Made by a program: the position numbers and the translations under genes
In this document: piece after piece, positions 25,661-33,504 of the stretch
Layout: each line of letters opens with the position of its first letter
Numbering within the stretch: the stretch's first letter is position 1
The notes under the pieces: generated by a model
Told to the model about the DNA's origin: nothing
What the model saw: the letters and a program-made list of their open reading frames with translations, nothing else
Database searches by the model: none
Assembly: GCA_910579485.1 (NCBI GenBank)
Contig: CAJTVO010000003.1
Span: 1-64,000, forward strand
Length of the DNA stretch: 64,000 nucleotides
From: an uncultured Oscillospiraceae bacterium
GTDB lineage: Bacteria; Bacillota; Clostridia; Oscillospirales; Oscillospiraceae
Reading direction: 5' to 3'

Positions 25661-26198
25661 GTCCGTACCTCTCCAAAAATTCCTCGATATCCCCGACTCG
25701 CTCCTCCAGGACCGCCCGGTATACGTCCATAGAGCGGAATTTGTCAAAGGCGTACAGGCCCCGATCCAGAAGTCCCCGTTTGATGGCAAGGATCTGCTCC
25801 CTCTGCCGGGCGGAGGCCGCCCCGGCGATCCGGCTGCAATAGCGTTCCGCCTCCGCGATGGTTTCCCGGTCAAAAAACCACAGATCCACGTTCCACAGCT
25901 GGCCGTCCACCATCGCCTCGAAGCCGTGGAACCAGACGGTCTTCCCTTCCGGGCCGCGCTCCTCCTTGGCCTCGTACCAGGAGGGCCGGAAGGTCTCCAA
26001 TATCCGCCCTGTCAGCCGGTACAGCTTCCGCATGTCCATCCCGTCGTTTTCGATGTCGATGTCCAGATCGTTCCACGCCATCATGTCCATCTGATAGCTG
26101 CCGACCGCGTGGGGCGTGCCGCACTCCCGCAGCATGTCCAGCAGGCCGCAGTCGTATAATATTCTGTCCGCGTTCCGGCGGATGGTACGGCTGTCCAT
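25650..26198 (-). CDS. Nucleotidyltransferase-fold protein
   Basis: A 182-residue protein with the polymerase-beta superfamily core: GSYQMDMMAWNDLDIDIE carries the G-S and the D-x-D metal pair, and VDGQLWNVDLWFFD may provide the third acidic residue. Members of this fold transfer nucleotides to antibiotics, proteins or RNA; the target here is unknown. ATG at 26198 lies 8 bases after AGGAGG; a TTG directly before it is also in frame. It is the first gene of the seven-gene minus-strand run. Confidence 0.65.
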   Translation of the reverse strand: MDSRTIRRNADRILYDCGLLDMLRECGTPHAVGSYQMDMMAWNDLDIDIENDGMDMRKLYRLTGRILETFRPSWYEAKEERGPEGKTVWFHGFEAMVDGQLWNVDLWFFDRETIAEAERYCSRIAGAASARQREQILAIKRGLLDRGLYAFDKFRSMDVYRAVLEERVGDIEEFLERYGHER

Positions 26199-26222
26199 CA
26201 AGCTGCCCTCCTGAAAAATCGC

Positions 26223-26260
26223 ATAAAAATATTGACAATTATTGCGGTCAATGATAAAAT
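26223..26260. promoter_or_regulatory. Overlapping divergent promoters with a shared palindrome
   Basis: Plus strand: TTGACA (26232-26237), 17 bases, TAAAAT (26255-26260). Minus strand: TTGACC (26251-26246), 17 bases, TTTTAT (26228-26223). The palindrome ATTGAC-N10-GTCAAT (26231-26252) contains both -35 boxes. A protein bound here would block both the ABC-2 exporter and the minus-strand run. Confidence 0.65.
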
Positions 26261-26267
26261 AATTTTC

Positions 26268-26467
26268 CTTTTTGCCCCGGAGTTCCCCCGACTCCGCCCC
26301 CAGAAAGAGGGCAGTCCCGTCACGCGCGGGGAAGGTTCGTGACCTCCCGCGCGGCTTGCGGGCCGGACTGTCTCCCGGCGGCTTTTAAGGCTATGATGGC
26401 GCGCCTGATCGTCATCCGCTGGTCTGAACGCGCCGGGACCCATCTTTCACAAAAGGAGCAAAAATCT
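26268..26467 (+). other. Structured 200-base leader of the ABC-2 exporter
   Basis: Between the promoter and the first exporter gene lies a GC-rich stretch with several complementary arms, the clearest being GCGCGGGG near 26322 with CCTCCCGCGC near 26342. No gene was found and it fits no riboswitch class I can recognise. Confidence 0.4.
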
Positions 26468-27265
26468 ATGATCGAAATGAAAGGGATCTCGAAAACCTAC
26501 CGGGTCCGGCGGCGGGAGGCCGGACTGGGAAACGCGCTGAAAAGCCTCGTCTCCCGCGACTATACCGATATCCCCGCCCTGCGGGACATGTCCTTCACCG
26601 TCCCCGATGGCCAGATATTGGGCTACATCGGCCCCAACGGCGCGGGGAAAAGCACCACCATCAAGATCCTCAGCGGCATCCTCCGGCCCGACCGCGGGGA
26701 ATGCACTGTGGACGGGCTGGTGCCCTGGGAGGACCGGAAGCGGCACGTGGCCCGGCTGGGCGTGGTGTTCGGACAGCGGAGCCAGCTGTGGTGGGACGTG
26801 CCCGTTATGGAGTCCTTCGACCTTCTGCGGGACATCTACCGGGTCCCGGCGGCGGAGTTCCGGGAGAATCTGGACCGGCTGACGGCACTGCTGGACCTGG
26901 GGGACCTTTTGAAGACCCCCGCCCGGATGCTGTCCCTGGGCCAGCGGATGCGGTGCGAGATCGCCGCCGCCCTGCTCCACGGGCCAAAGATCCTGTTCCT
27001 GGACGAGCCTACCATCGGCCTGGACGCGGTGTCGAAGCTGAAGGTCCGGGAGTTCATCCTGGAGCAGAACCGGCTGTGCGGTACCACGGTCCTCCTGACC
27101 ACCCACGACATGCAGGACATCGACGCCCTGTGCTCCCGGGTGCTGCTCATCGGCAAGGGGCAGCTTCTTCTGGACGGTGACACCGCCCAGATCCGGGCCA
27201 TGGCTGGGGAGAACCTGTCCACCGAGGAGTCGGTGGCAGACCTGTACCGCCGGTTCGGTATCTGA
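26468..27265 (+). CDS. ABC-2 type exporter, ATP-binding protein
   Basis: A 265-residue ATPase: Walker A GPNGAGKST, Q-loop FGQRSQLWWD, signature LSLGQRMRC, Walker B ILFLDEPT, and switch histidine TTHDM. The long N-terminal stretch before the nucleotide domain (RRREAGLGNALKSLVSRDY) and the FGQRSQLWW loop are typical of ATPases paired with PF06182-type permeases. ATG at 26468 follows AAAAGGAGC; the frame is open to 26339, but that part is the leader. Confidence 0.9.
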   Translation: MIEMKGISKTYRVRRREAGLGNALKSLVSRDYTDIPALRDMSFTVPDGQILGYIGPNGAGKSTTIKILSGILRPDRGECTVDGLVPWEDRKRHVARLGVVFGQRSQLWWDVPVMESFDLLRDIYRVPAAEFRENLDRLTALLDLGDLLKTPARMLSLGQRMRCEIAAALLHGPKILFLDEPTIGLDAVSKLKVREFILEQNRLCGTTVLLTTHDMQDIDALCSRVLLIGKGQLLLDGDTAQIRAMAGENLSTEESVADLYRRFGI

Positions 27266-27278
27266 GGGGGACGGAGCC

Positions 27279-28082
27279 ATGAGAAAATACTGGTCCTTCT
27301 TTAAAATGCGCCTGATGGCGGGGCTCCAGTACCGGGCCGCCGCCCTGGCGGGCATGAGTACCCAATTCGTGTGGGGGGCTATGGAAATTCTGCTCTACCG
27401 GGCCTTCTGGCTGGAGCATCCGGAGCGGTTCCCCATGGGCATGGAGGCCCTCAGCTCCTACATCTGGCTCCAGCAGGCGTTCCTGAGCCTCTTCGCCCTA
27501 TGGAACTGGGAATTTGATATTCTGGAATCGGTGAAGACCGGCGCGGTATCCTACGAGCTGCTGCGGCCTATGGACATCTACAGCATGTGGATGTCCCGCT
27601 CCGTCGCCAACCGGCTGGCCCGGGCGGCTCTGCGGATGGTCCCGGTGATCCTGCTGTCCTCCCTGCTTCCGGCCCCCTGGGGATTGCGGCTGCGCATCTC
27701 CCCGGCGGCCTTCGGCGTATTTCTGCTGTCCATGGTCCTCATGGTACTGGTGGTGTGCGCCTACAGCCTGTTCGTCTACGCCCTGACCTTCTACCTGACG
27801 GACCCCAACGGGATCATGGTGCTGTCGGTGGCGGCGGCGGACCTGCTGGGCGGGGCCATCGTGCCCCTGCCCTTCCTGCCGGAGGGCTTCCGGAAGTTCG
27901 CGGAGCTGACCCCCTTCGCCTCCATGCAGAACGTGCCTCTGCGTATCTTCAGCGGGGACATCCCCCTCCCGGAGGCCGCAGCGGTAATGGACCTGCAGGT
28001 GTTCTGGATCGTGGCCCTGCTCTCAGCCGGATACCTGCTCACAAAAAGCGGGCTGCGCCGCGCGGTGATACTGGGAGGCTGA
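27279..28082 (+). CDS. ABC-2 family permease 1
   Basis: A 267-residue membrane protein with about six hydrophobic segments. The start (MRKYWSFFKMRLMAGLQYRAAALAG) and the motif SYELLRPMDIYSMWMSR identify the ABC2_membrane_6 (PF06182) group, whose two unlike permeases pair with one ATPase. Relatives export viologens, daunorubicin-like drugs or lipids; no substrate can be assigned. It follows the ATPase gene by 13 bases (GGGGGACGGAGCC ribosome site). Confidence 0.88.
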   Translation: MRKYWSFFKMRLMAGLQYRAAALAGMSTQFVWGAMEILLYRAFWLEHPERFPMGMEALSSYIWLQQAFLSLFALWNWEFDILESVKTGAVSYELLRPMDIYSMWMSRSVANRLARAALRMVPVILLSSLLPAPWGLRLRISPAAFGVFLLSMVLMVLVVCAYSLFVYALTFYLTDPNGIMVLSVAAADLLGGAIVPLPFLPEGFRKFAELTPFASMQNVPLRIFSGDIPLPEAAAVMDLQVFWIVALLSAGYLLTKSGLRRAVILGG

Positions 28083-28085
28083 AAA

Positions 28086-28859
28086 ATGAGACTGTATTTC
28101 AAATTTTTCTCCATCCACTTCCGCTCCGCCATGACCTACCGGTCCAGCTTCTTCCTCAGCTGCCTGGGACATCTGCTGATCACCACCAACGTGTTTCTCA
28201 GCGTAGTGTTCCTGCTGGACCGTTTCGGTTCTGTTGGCGGCTACACTCTGCCCCAGCTGAGCTTGTGCTATGCGGTGATCCTGGCGGGCACGTCTCTGGC
28301 GGAGTGCTTTGCCAGAGGGATCGATGCCTTCGGGCGCATTCTTTCCGAGGCCCGGTTTGACCGCATCATGCTCCGGCCCCGCCCCCTGCTTTTCCAGGTG
28401 CTTTGCCAGGATATGAAACCCACCATGTTTGCCCGGGTGCTCCAGGCGGCGGTGATGCTGGTCTGGGCCATCGGCTCCGGCGCGGTAGTCTGGACGCCGG
28501 TCAAAGCCATCGTTCTGGCGCTGATGATCCTCTGCGGCGCCGGCGTTTTCTTTGGGGTGTATCTGGTCAATGCCTGCGTCACCTTTTTCACCCTGGAACA
28601 TATTGAGGCGCTGAACATCTTCATGGACGGCCCCCGGGAGTATGGCAAGTATCCCTTCGGCATCTACGGCAAACCGGTGCTGATAATTTTGACCTTCCTG
28701 GTGCCTCTGGCCCTGGTCCAACACTGGCCGCTGCAATATCTCTTTGACCGGGGCCCGGCGTGGTATGGGCTGCTGCCCATCGTGTCGCTGGTATTTCTGA
28801 TTCCCTGCGGGCTGCTGTGGCGGCTGGGGGTACGGCACTACCGGTCCACCGGGTCGTGA
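28086..28859 (+). CDS. ABC-2 family permease 2
   Basis: A 257-residue membrane protein, second subunit of the same exporter, 3 bases after permease 1. It begins MRLYFKFFSIHFRSAMTYRSSFFLS and has six predicted membrane segments; the loop RFDRIMLRPRPLLFQVL corresponds to SYELLRPMDIYS of its partner. Confidence 0.88.
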   Translation: MRLYFKFFSIHFRSAMTYRSSFFLSCLGHLLITTNVFLSVVFLLDRFGSVGGYTLPQLSLCYAVILAGTSLAECFARGIDAFGRILSEARFDRIMLRPRPLLFQVLCQDMKPTMFARVLQAAVMLVWAIGSGAVVWTPVKAIVLALMILCGAGVFFGVYLVNACVTFFTLEHIEALNIFMDGPREYGKYPFGIYGKPVLIILTFLVPLALVQHWPLQYLFDRGPAWYGLLPIVSLVFLIPCGLLWRLGVRHYRSTGS

Positions 28860-28920
28860 TAGCTTTTATTCTATCATGAATCGGTCCGGGATACAAGATA
28901 AGATATTTGGAGGTACTGTC

Positions 28921-29391
28921 ATGGGAGAAATATCACTTGGCATCATGACCAAGGAACTTTGCCACGAACTGTTCCGGAACTGGGAAAACGATCCCGACAT
29001 CTACGCGGATATGTCCCTGTTCAAAGTATATCAATACGATGAAGATGCCGTAAACAGATACTTTGATACAAAGCAGGACTCGTCCCGCGTCCTCCTGGCC
29101 ATCATGAAGGACGGCGCGCCGGTCGGAGAAATCCAGCTGAAGCAGATAGACTTTGAACGCAAAGAGTGTACGCTGAGCATCCATATGCAAAACGACACAT
29201 TCAAAGGCCGCGGCTATGGGACCTGCGCGGAACGATTAGCCGTGCAATATGCTTTTGAAACTTTGGGCATAGAGGCAGTAAACGCCGACGTGATTGCCAA
29301 GAATACGCGAAGCCAGCATGTTCTGGAAAAGGTCGGGTTTCGATTCCTAAAAGAAGAAAACGGTTTCAGGTATTATCGCTGCGAGCGGTAA
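28921..29391 (+). CDS. GNAT acetyltransferase
   Basis: A 156-residue GNAT-fold enzyme. The acetyl-CoA loop reads FKGRGYGTCAERLAVQYAF (R/Q-x-x-G-x-G/A type), followed by NADVIAKNTRSQHVLEKVGF, the usual motif B. Substrate is unknown. ATG at 28921 follows TTTGGAGGT. Confidence 0.85.
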   Translation: MGEISLGIMTKELCHELFRNWENDPDIYADMSLFKVYQYDEDAVNRYFDTKQDSSRVLLAIMKDGAPVGEIQLKQIDFERKECTLSIHMQNDTFKGRGYGTCAERLAVQYAFETLGIEAVNADVIAKNTRSQHVLEKVGFRFLKEENGFRYYRCER

Positions 29392-29513
29392 ACAGGCGGC
29401 GTTGCCTTCCGTTTTTCAGCTTCATATCCTGCACATCTTCCCACAAAATGTCGGGAAACGCTGCCGATCATCTGCTATCCTGTATGCAGGCAGACCGAAT
29501 AAGGAGAGACAAT

Positions 29514-30425
29514 ATGGATTGGGTAATGGGGATGCAGCGGGCTATCGATTACGTGGAGGCGCACATCACGGAAGACCTGGACTATGACGAGATCGCCAGG
29601 CAGAGCTATTCCACCGCCTACCATTTTCAGCGGATGTTCGGGCTCCTCTGCGGGTATACGCTGGGAGAATACATCCGGAACCGCCGGCTGACGCTGGCGG
29701 GCGGTGAGCTGGCTTCCGGCGATGTGAAGGTCATCGACACAGCCCTGAAATACGGCTACGACAGTCCCGACAGCTTTGCCAGAGCATTTACCCGTTTCCA
29801 TGGCATCACGCCCTCCCAGGCGCGCAGGGAGGGTGCGAAGCTGAACTCCTTCTCACGGCTGTCCCTGAAATTATCATTAGAAGGAGGCTCTATCATGGAG
29901 TACAGGATCGAGGAAAAGCAGGAACTGCGTCTTACGGGATATAAACGGCGGTTCACCGGCGTACCCCACGTCACAAAAGAGTACGACGACCAGATGGAGG
30001 ATTTTGCCGTTCATACACGTGTGAACCAATTCCTTCTGCAAGGCATGTCCGCGGATGATTCCGGAGCGATCAACTACTGTGTGATCACCAACGTATCAGA
30101 TGACGGTTATGACTTTTATATTGCAGATCAGCTGCTGGACTGGTACCACGAGCACATGGCGGAGGACATTGCGCTGGGCGCGGAAGCCGCCCGGTTTGAG
30201 GATATCGTGATTCCCGCCGGGACCTACGCCGTCTTTGAGACCGAGCGGTGCGAGTACCCTACCATGAAGAATCTGGAGCTTCGCCAGCGCATTGCCGCGG
30301 AGTGGCTTCCGTCGTCGGATTATATTCTGGCAGACCGTCCGGAGCTTGTGGTCATTTACTGGTATCGCGGTGAGCAGCGGAATAAGCGGTATATTGAACT
30401 CTGGGTGCCTGTGGAAAAGAAATAA
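29514..30425 (+). CDS. AraC-family regulator with GyrI-like effector domain
   Basis: A 303-residue protein: two AraC helix-turn-helix motifs at the N-terminus (about 8-105: LDYDEIARQSYSTAYHFQRMF and DTALKYGYDSPDSFARAFTRFHGITPSQAR), then a C-terminal AraC_E_bind/GyrI-like domain beginning EYRIEEKQELRLTGYKRRF. This arrangement is typical of Rob- or BmrR-like regulators sensing hydrophobic or cationic compounds, which would suit the exporter encoded upstream, but no direct link is shown. ATG at 29514 follows AAGGAGAG. Confidence 0.9.
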   Translation: MDWVMGMQRAIDYVEAHITEDLDYDEIARQSYSTAYHFQRMFGLLCGYTLGEYIRNRRLTLAGGELASGDVKVIDTALKYGYDSPDSFARAFTRFHGITPSQARREGAKLNSFSRLSLKLSLEGGSIMEYRIEEKQELRLTGYKRRFTGVPHVTKEYDDQMEDFAVHTRVNQFLLQGMSADDSGAINYCVITNVSDDGYDFYIADQLLDWYHEHMAEDIALGAEAARFEDIVIPAGTYAVFETERCEYPTMKNLELRQRIAAEWLPSSDYILADRPELVVIYWYRGEQRNKRYIELWVPVEKK

Positions 30426-30430
30426 CGGAA

Positions 30431-30460
30431 CCGCCCGGGAGCCTCACAGCTCCCGGGCGG
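30431..30460. terminator. Bidirectional terminator between the AraC gene and htpG
   Basis: A perfect 12-bp GC-rich stem (30431-30442 with 30449-30460) with a 6-base loop lies between two convergent genes, followed on the plus strand by CTTGCTTCTT. Confidence 0.8.
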
Positions 30461-30480
30461 CTTGCTTCTTATTCAGACAT

Positions 30481-32361
30481 TCAGCTCCACAGGCTGCACA
30501 ACAGGTCCGTATACCCCGACGGATCGTCGATGGGCAGTCCGGCAATGAGCTTGGCCTGGTTCATCAGTACCTGGGCGTACTTCTTTGCCTTCTCCGGATC
30601 GCTGGCCCGCGCGGCCTCCAGGGCGGCGAAGGCGGGATGGTCCACGTTGACCTCCAGAATCCGCTTGGCCTTCATGCCCATCTCCGGCTGGACGGCGTTG
30701 AAGTACCGCTCCATCTCGAAGCTCATGCCCTCGCCGGAGGTCATGCACACCGGATGGGTCTTCAGCTTCCGGGAGATGCGGACCTCGTCCACGCCCTCCC
30801 CCAGGGCCTCCTTCATGAAGTCCAGGGCTTCCTTGTAGTCGTCCGCCTTCTTCTCCTCCGGCATATCGTCCAGATCCAGATCGCCGTCCACGGCGGAGCG
30901 GAAGGACTTCTCCTTATACTCCCGGAGGATCTCCACCAGCATCTGATCCGCCTGATCGGTGAGGTACAAAATCTCCATGTTCCGCTCCCGCAGGAGCTCG
31001 GTCTGGGGCAGATTGTCCATGACGGCGGCGTTCTCACCGGTGGCGTAGTAGATGTGCTTCTGACTTTCCGGCATCCGGTCCACGTACTCGGCCAGGGTCA
31101 CCAGCTTCTTCTCCGTGGAGGAGTAGAACAGCAGCAGGTCCTGGAGCAGTTCCTTCTTGGCCCCGTAGTTGTTGATGCACCCGACCTTCAGCTGGCGGCC
31201 GAAGTTCTTGAAGAACTTCTCGTAGCCCTCCCGGTCGTCTTTCAGCATCCGCTCCAGCTCGCCCTTGACCTTCTTCTCGATGTTGTTGGCGATGAGCCGC
31301 AGCTGGCGGTCGTGCTGGAGCAGCTCCCGGGAGATGTTCAGGCTCAGGTCCGGGGAATCCACCACGCCCTTGACGAAGCCGAAGTGGTCCCCGATCAGGT
31401 CCTGGCACTTATCCATGATCATGACCCCGGCGGAGTAGAGCTGGAGGCCCCTCTCGTAGTCGGCGCTGTAGTAGTCGTAGGGAGGCCGGGAGGGAATGTA
31501 CAGCAGGGCCTTGTAGGACACCTGGCCCTCGGCGGCCACGGTGACCACCGACTGGGGGGCGGTGTAGTCGTTGAACTTCTCCTGATAGAACTTGTCGTAC
31601 TCCTCCCGGGTCACGTCGCTCTTCTTCCGCTGCCACAGGGGGACCATGCTGTTGAGGGTCTCCTCCTCCTTGTAGCTCTCGTACTCGGGCTTATCCTCGG
31701 GGGAGTCCTCCTTCTTCCGGGACTTGGTGACCTCCATGCGGATGGGCCAGCGGATGTAGTCGGAGTACTTCTTCACCAGCTCCCGGAGGGTGTACTCCTG
31801 CAGGAACTCGGAGTACTTCTCCTCCTCGCCGTCCTCCTTGATGTGCATGATGATGTCGGTGCCCACCTCCGCCTTTTCGCAGGGGGTGATGGTGTAGCCG
31901 TCGGCGCCCGCGCTCTCCCAGCGGTAGGCCTGCTCCTCGCCGTACTTCCTGGTCACCACGGAGATGTGGTCCGCCGCCATGAAGGCGGAGTAGAAGCCCA
32001 CGCCGAACTGGCCGATGATGTCCACATCTTCGTTGTCCTTGCCCACCTCCTGCCGGAACTGGTAGGTGCCGCTGGAGGCGATGACGCCCAGGTTGTTCTC
32101 CAGCTCCTCCTCGCTCATGCCGATGCCGTTGTCGCTGACGGTCAGGGTCCGTCCCTCCGGGTCGGCCTGGATGGTGATGCGGAAGTCCTCCCGCTTGAGG
32201 CCCACGTTCTCGTCCGTCAGGGACCGGTAGCACAGCTTGTCGATGGCGTCGCTGGCGTTGGAGATGATCTCCCGCAGGAAGATCTCCCGGTGGGTGTAGA
32301 TGGAGTTGATCATCAGGTCCAGCAGGCGCTTGGATTCCGCCTTGAACTTCTTCTTGGCCAT
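30481..32361 (-). CDS. htpG: Molecular chaperone HtpG (Hsp90)
   Basis: A 626-residue Hsp90 homolog, the usual bacterial length. The N-terminal GHKL ATPase motifs are intact: EIISNASDAIDKL, DNGIGMSEEEL and GQFGVGFYSAFM. The middle and C-terminal domains follow without gaps. Start at 32361 (MAKKKFKAESK) has GGGAGG upstream; an in-frame ATG at 32412 would add an unlikely 17-residue extension. A perfect CIRCE operator lies 101 bases upstream, so HrcA control is expected. Confidence 0.96.
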   Translation of the reverse strand: MAKKKFKAESKRLLDLMINSIYTHREIFLREIISNASDAIDKLCYRSLTDENVGLKREDFRITIQADPEGRTLTVSDNGIGMSEEELENNLGVIASSGTYQFRQEVGKDNEDVDIIGQFGVGFYSAFMAADHISVVTRKYGEEQAYRWESAGADGYTITPCEKAEVGTDIIMHIKEDGEEEKYSEFLQEYTLRELVKKYSDYIRWPIRMEVTKSRKKEDSPEDKPEYESYKEEETLNSMVPLWQRKKSDVTREEYDKFYQEKFNDYTAPQSVVTVAAEGQVSYKALLYIPSRPPYDYYSADYERGLQLYSAGVMIMDKCQDLIGDHFGFVKGVVDSPDLSLNISRELLQHDRQLRLIANNIEKKVKGELERMLKDDREGYEKFFKNFGRQLKVGCINNYGAKKELLQDLLLFYSSTEKKLVTLAEYVDRMPESQKHIYYATGENAAVMDNLPQTELLRERNMEILYLTDQADQMLVEILREYKEKSFRSAVDGDLDLDDMPEEKKADDYKEALDFMKEALGEGVDEVRISRKLKTHPVCMTSGEGMSFEMERYFNAVQPEMGMKAKRILEVNVDHPAFAALEAARASDPEKAKKYAQVLMNQAKLIAGLPIDDPSGYTDLLCSLWS

Positions 32362-32461
32362 AGTCTGTTTTCCTCCCGTAAAAGCGGGTCCGGAGACCCT
32401 TGTTTTTTTCATGCCTACTATGAAGGGTAATTGTGAACAGAGTATGACTAATTTGTAAATA

Positions 32462-32488
32462 TTAGCACTCAGCGAGAAAGAGTGCTAA
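32462..32488. promoter_or_regulatory. CIRCE element (HrcA operator) of htpG
   Basis: TTAGCACTC (32462-32470), nine bases, GAGTGCTAA (32480-32488): an exact match to the CIRCE consensus bound by the heat-shock repressor HrcA. It lies between a minus-strand acetyltransferase gene and htpG, so htpG is the only sensible target. Confidence 0.95.
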
Positions 32489-32599
32489 TCACCCGTTCTT
32501 CCCACCTGGCCCTTTTTCGTCACCGTGTAAAAATTACAGAGCCACAGAAAATTTATCAAGGGGAATTTTGCCATATGTAACACTCCCCTTTAACTGAAA

Positions 32600-33142
32600 C
32601 TAATGCATATCATAGTTAATTCTCACCATATGAATATGATCTTCCCAAGTTCCATTGATATTAAGATAATATTTGGAAATTCCTTCATTTATAAAAAGGT
32701 TTTTCTCAAGGACTCTTAAAGAGGCTGTGTTTTTTGGCATTACATTTGCCTCTATGCGGTGTAAATGCAGCACATCAAAAGCATACCTTACCAGCATATC
32801 TACCGCCATTGACATATAGCCTTTGTTGATGAATCTTTCATCTAATTTGTATCCCAGAAAAGCGGAACAAAACGCACCCCATACTACATTATTCAATCCG
32901 ATTATTCCTATGATTTTATGAGATTGGTCTGTTGGTTTGATATAAAAACGAAATGCGCTTTTTTGTTGGAAGTCATCCATTTCCTTTTTTAAAACTTCCT
33001 GCTGATATTCCAGTGAAAAGAATTGTTCATCTCTTCTTGGCTCATAGTCCGCCAAAAATTTTCTATTACGCTTATAATAATTGGCCACTTGCTCTGCAAG
33101 AGATGTATCCGCAGGAACAAGTTCGATGTATTTGTTCTGCAT
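32600..33142 (-). CDS. GNAT acetyltransferase, RimJ/RimL-like, AT-rich
   Basis: A 180-residue acetyltransferase: LGYKLDERFINKGYMSMAVDMLVRYAF is the acetyl-CoA-binding region and NVMPKNTASLRVLEKNLF the conserved following helix. RimJ/L-type enzymes acetylate protein N-termini or drugs; the target is unknown. The gene is clearly AT-richer than its neighbours and uses A/T-ending codons, which suggests recent acquisition. Ribosome site AGGAGGGGG precedes the start. Confidence 0.82.
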   Translation of the reverse strand: MQNKYIELVPADTSLAEQVANYYKRNRKFLADYEPRRDEQFFSLEYQQEVLKKEMDDFQQKSAFRFYIKPTDQSHKIIGIIGLNNVVWGAFCSAFLGYKLDERFINKGYMSMAVDMLVRYAFDVLHLHRIEANVMPKNTASLRVLEKNLFINEGISKYYLNINGTWEDHIHMVRINYDMH

Positions 33143-33504
33143 AAATATCCCCCTCCTATATCTAAATTTGTTTCAGCTAAAGTATATCACAATATAAATG
33201 ACAGTCAACCTTTATTACCGCTGATAGCAGTCAGCCAATGTAATCTACCCTTTTATACATGCGAATCAAGGGTTGACGAGAATTCGCGGCAAATACGCGC
33301 TAAAGCCGCGCGTTTTTGGGATTGTACTGCGGAGAAGATTTTTTTGAGCGCGGCTTTTGAGGAATTTCGCGTCCTGCGGGACGCGAGCAGGGGCGTTGCC
33401 CCCGTGGGCCTCCATTTGGGCGGCTTAGGGCTATGGCGGCCATAGGCCGCATAACGCCTGCACCCTGCGGCCTTTGAAAAGGCCGGCGAAACGTTTACTT
33501 TGCG
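33143..33504. other. Gene-free region with clustered short hairpins
   Basis: About 360 bases without a gene. The left part is AT-rich; the right part (33367 on) packs several GC-rich hairpins, for example CGCGTCC/GGACGCG at 33368-33385, GGGGC/GCCCC, and GGCCTTT/AAAGGCC near 33470. They probably include the terminator of nothing upstream on the plus strand, and a 3' region for the minus-strand protease operon. Confidence 0.5.
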
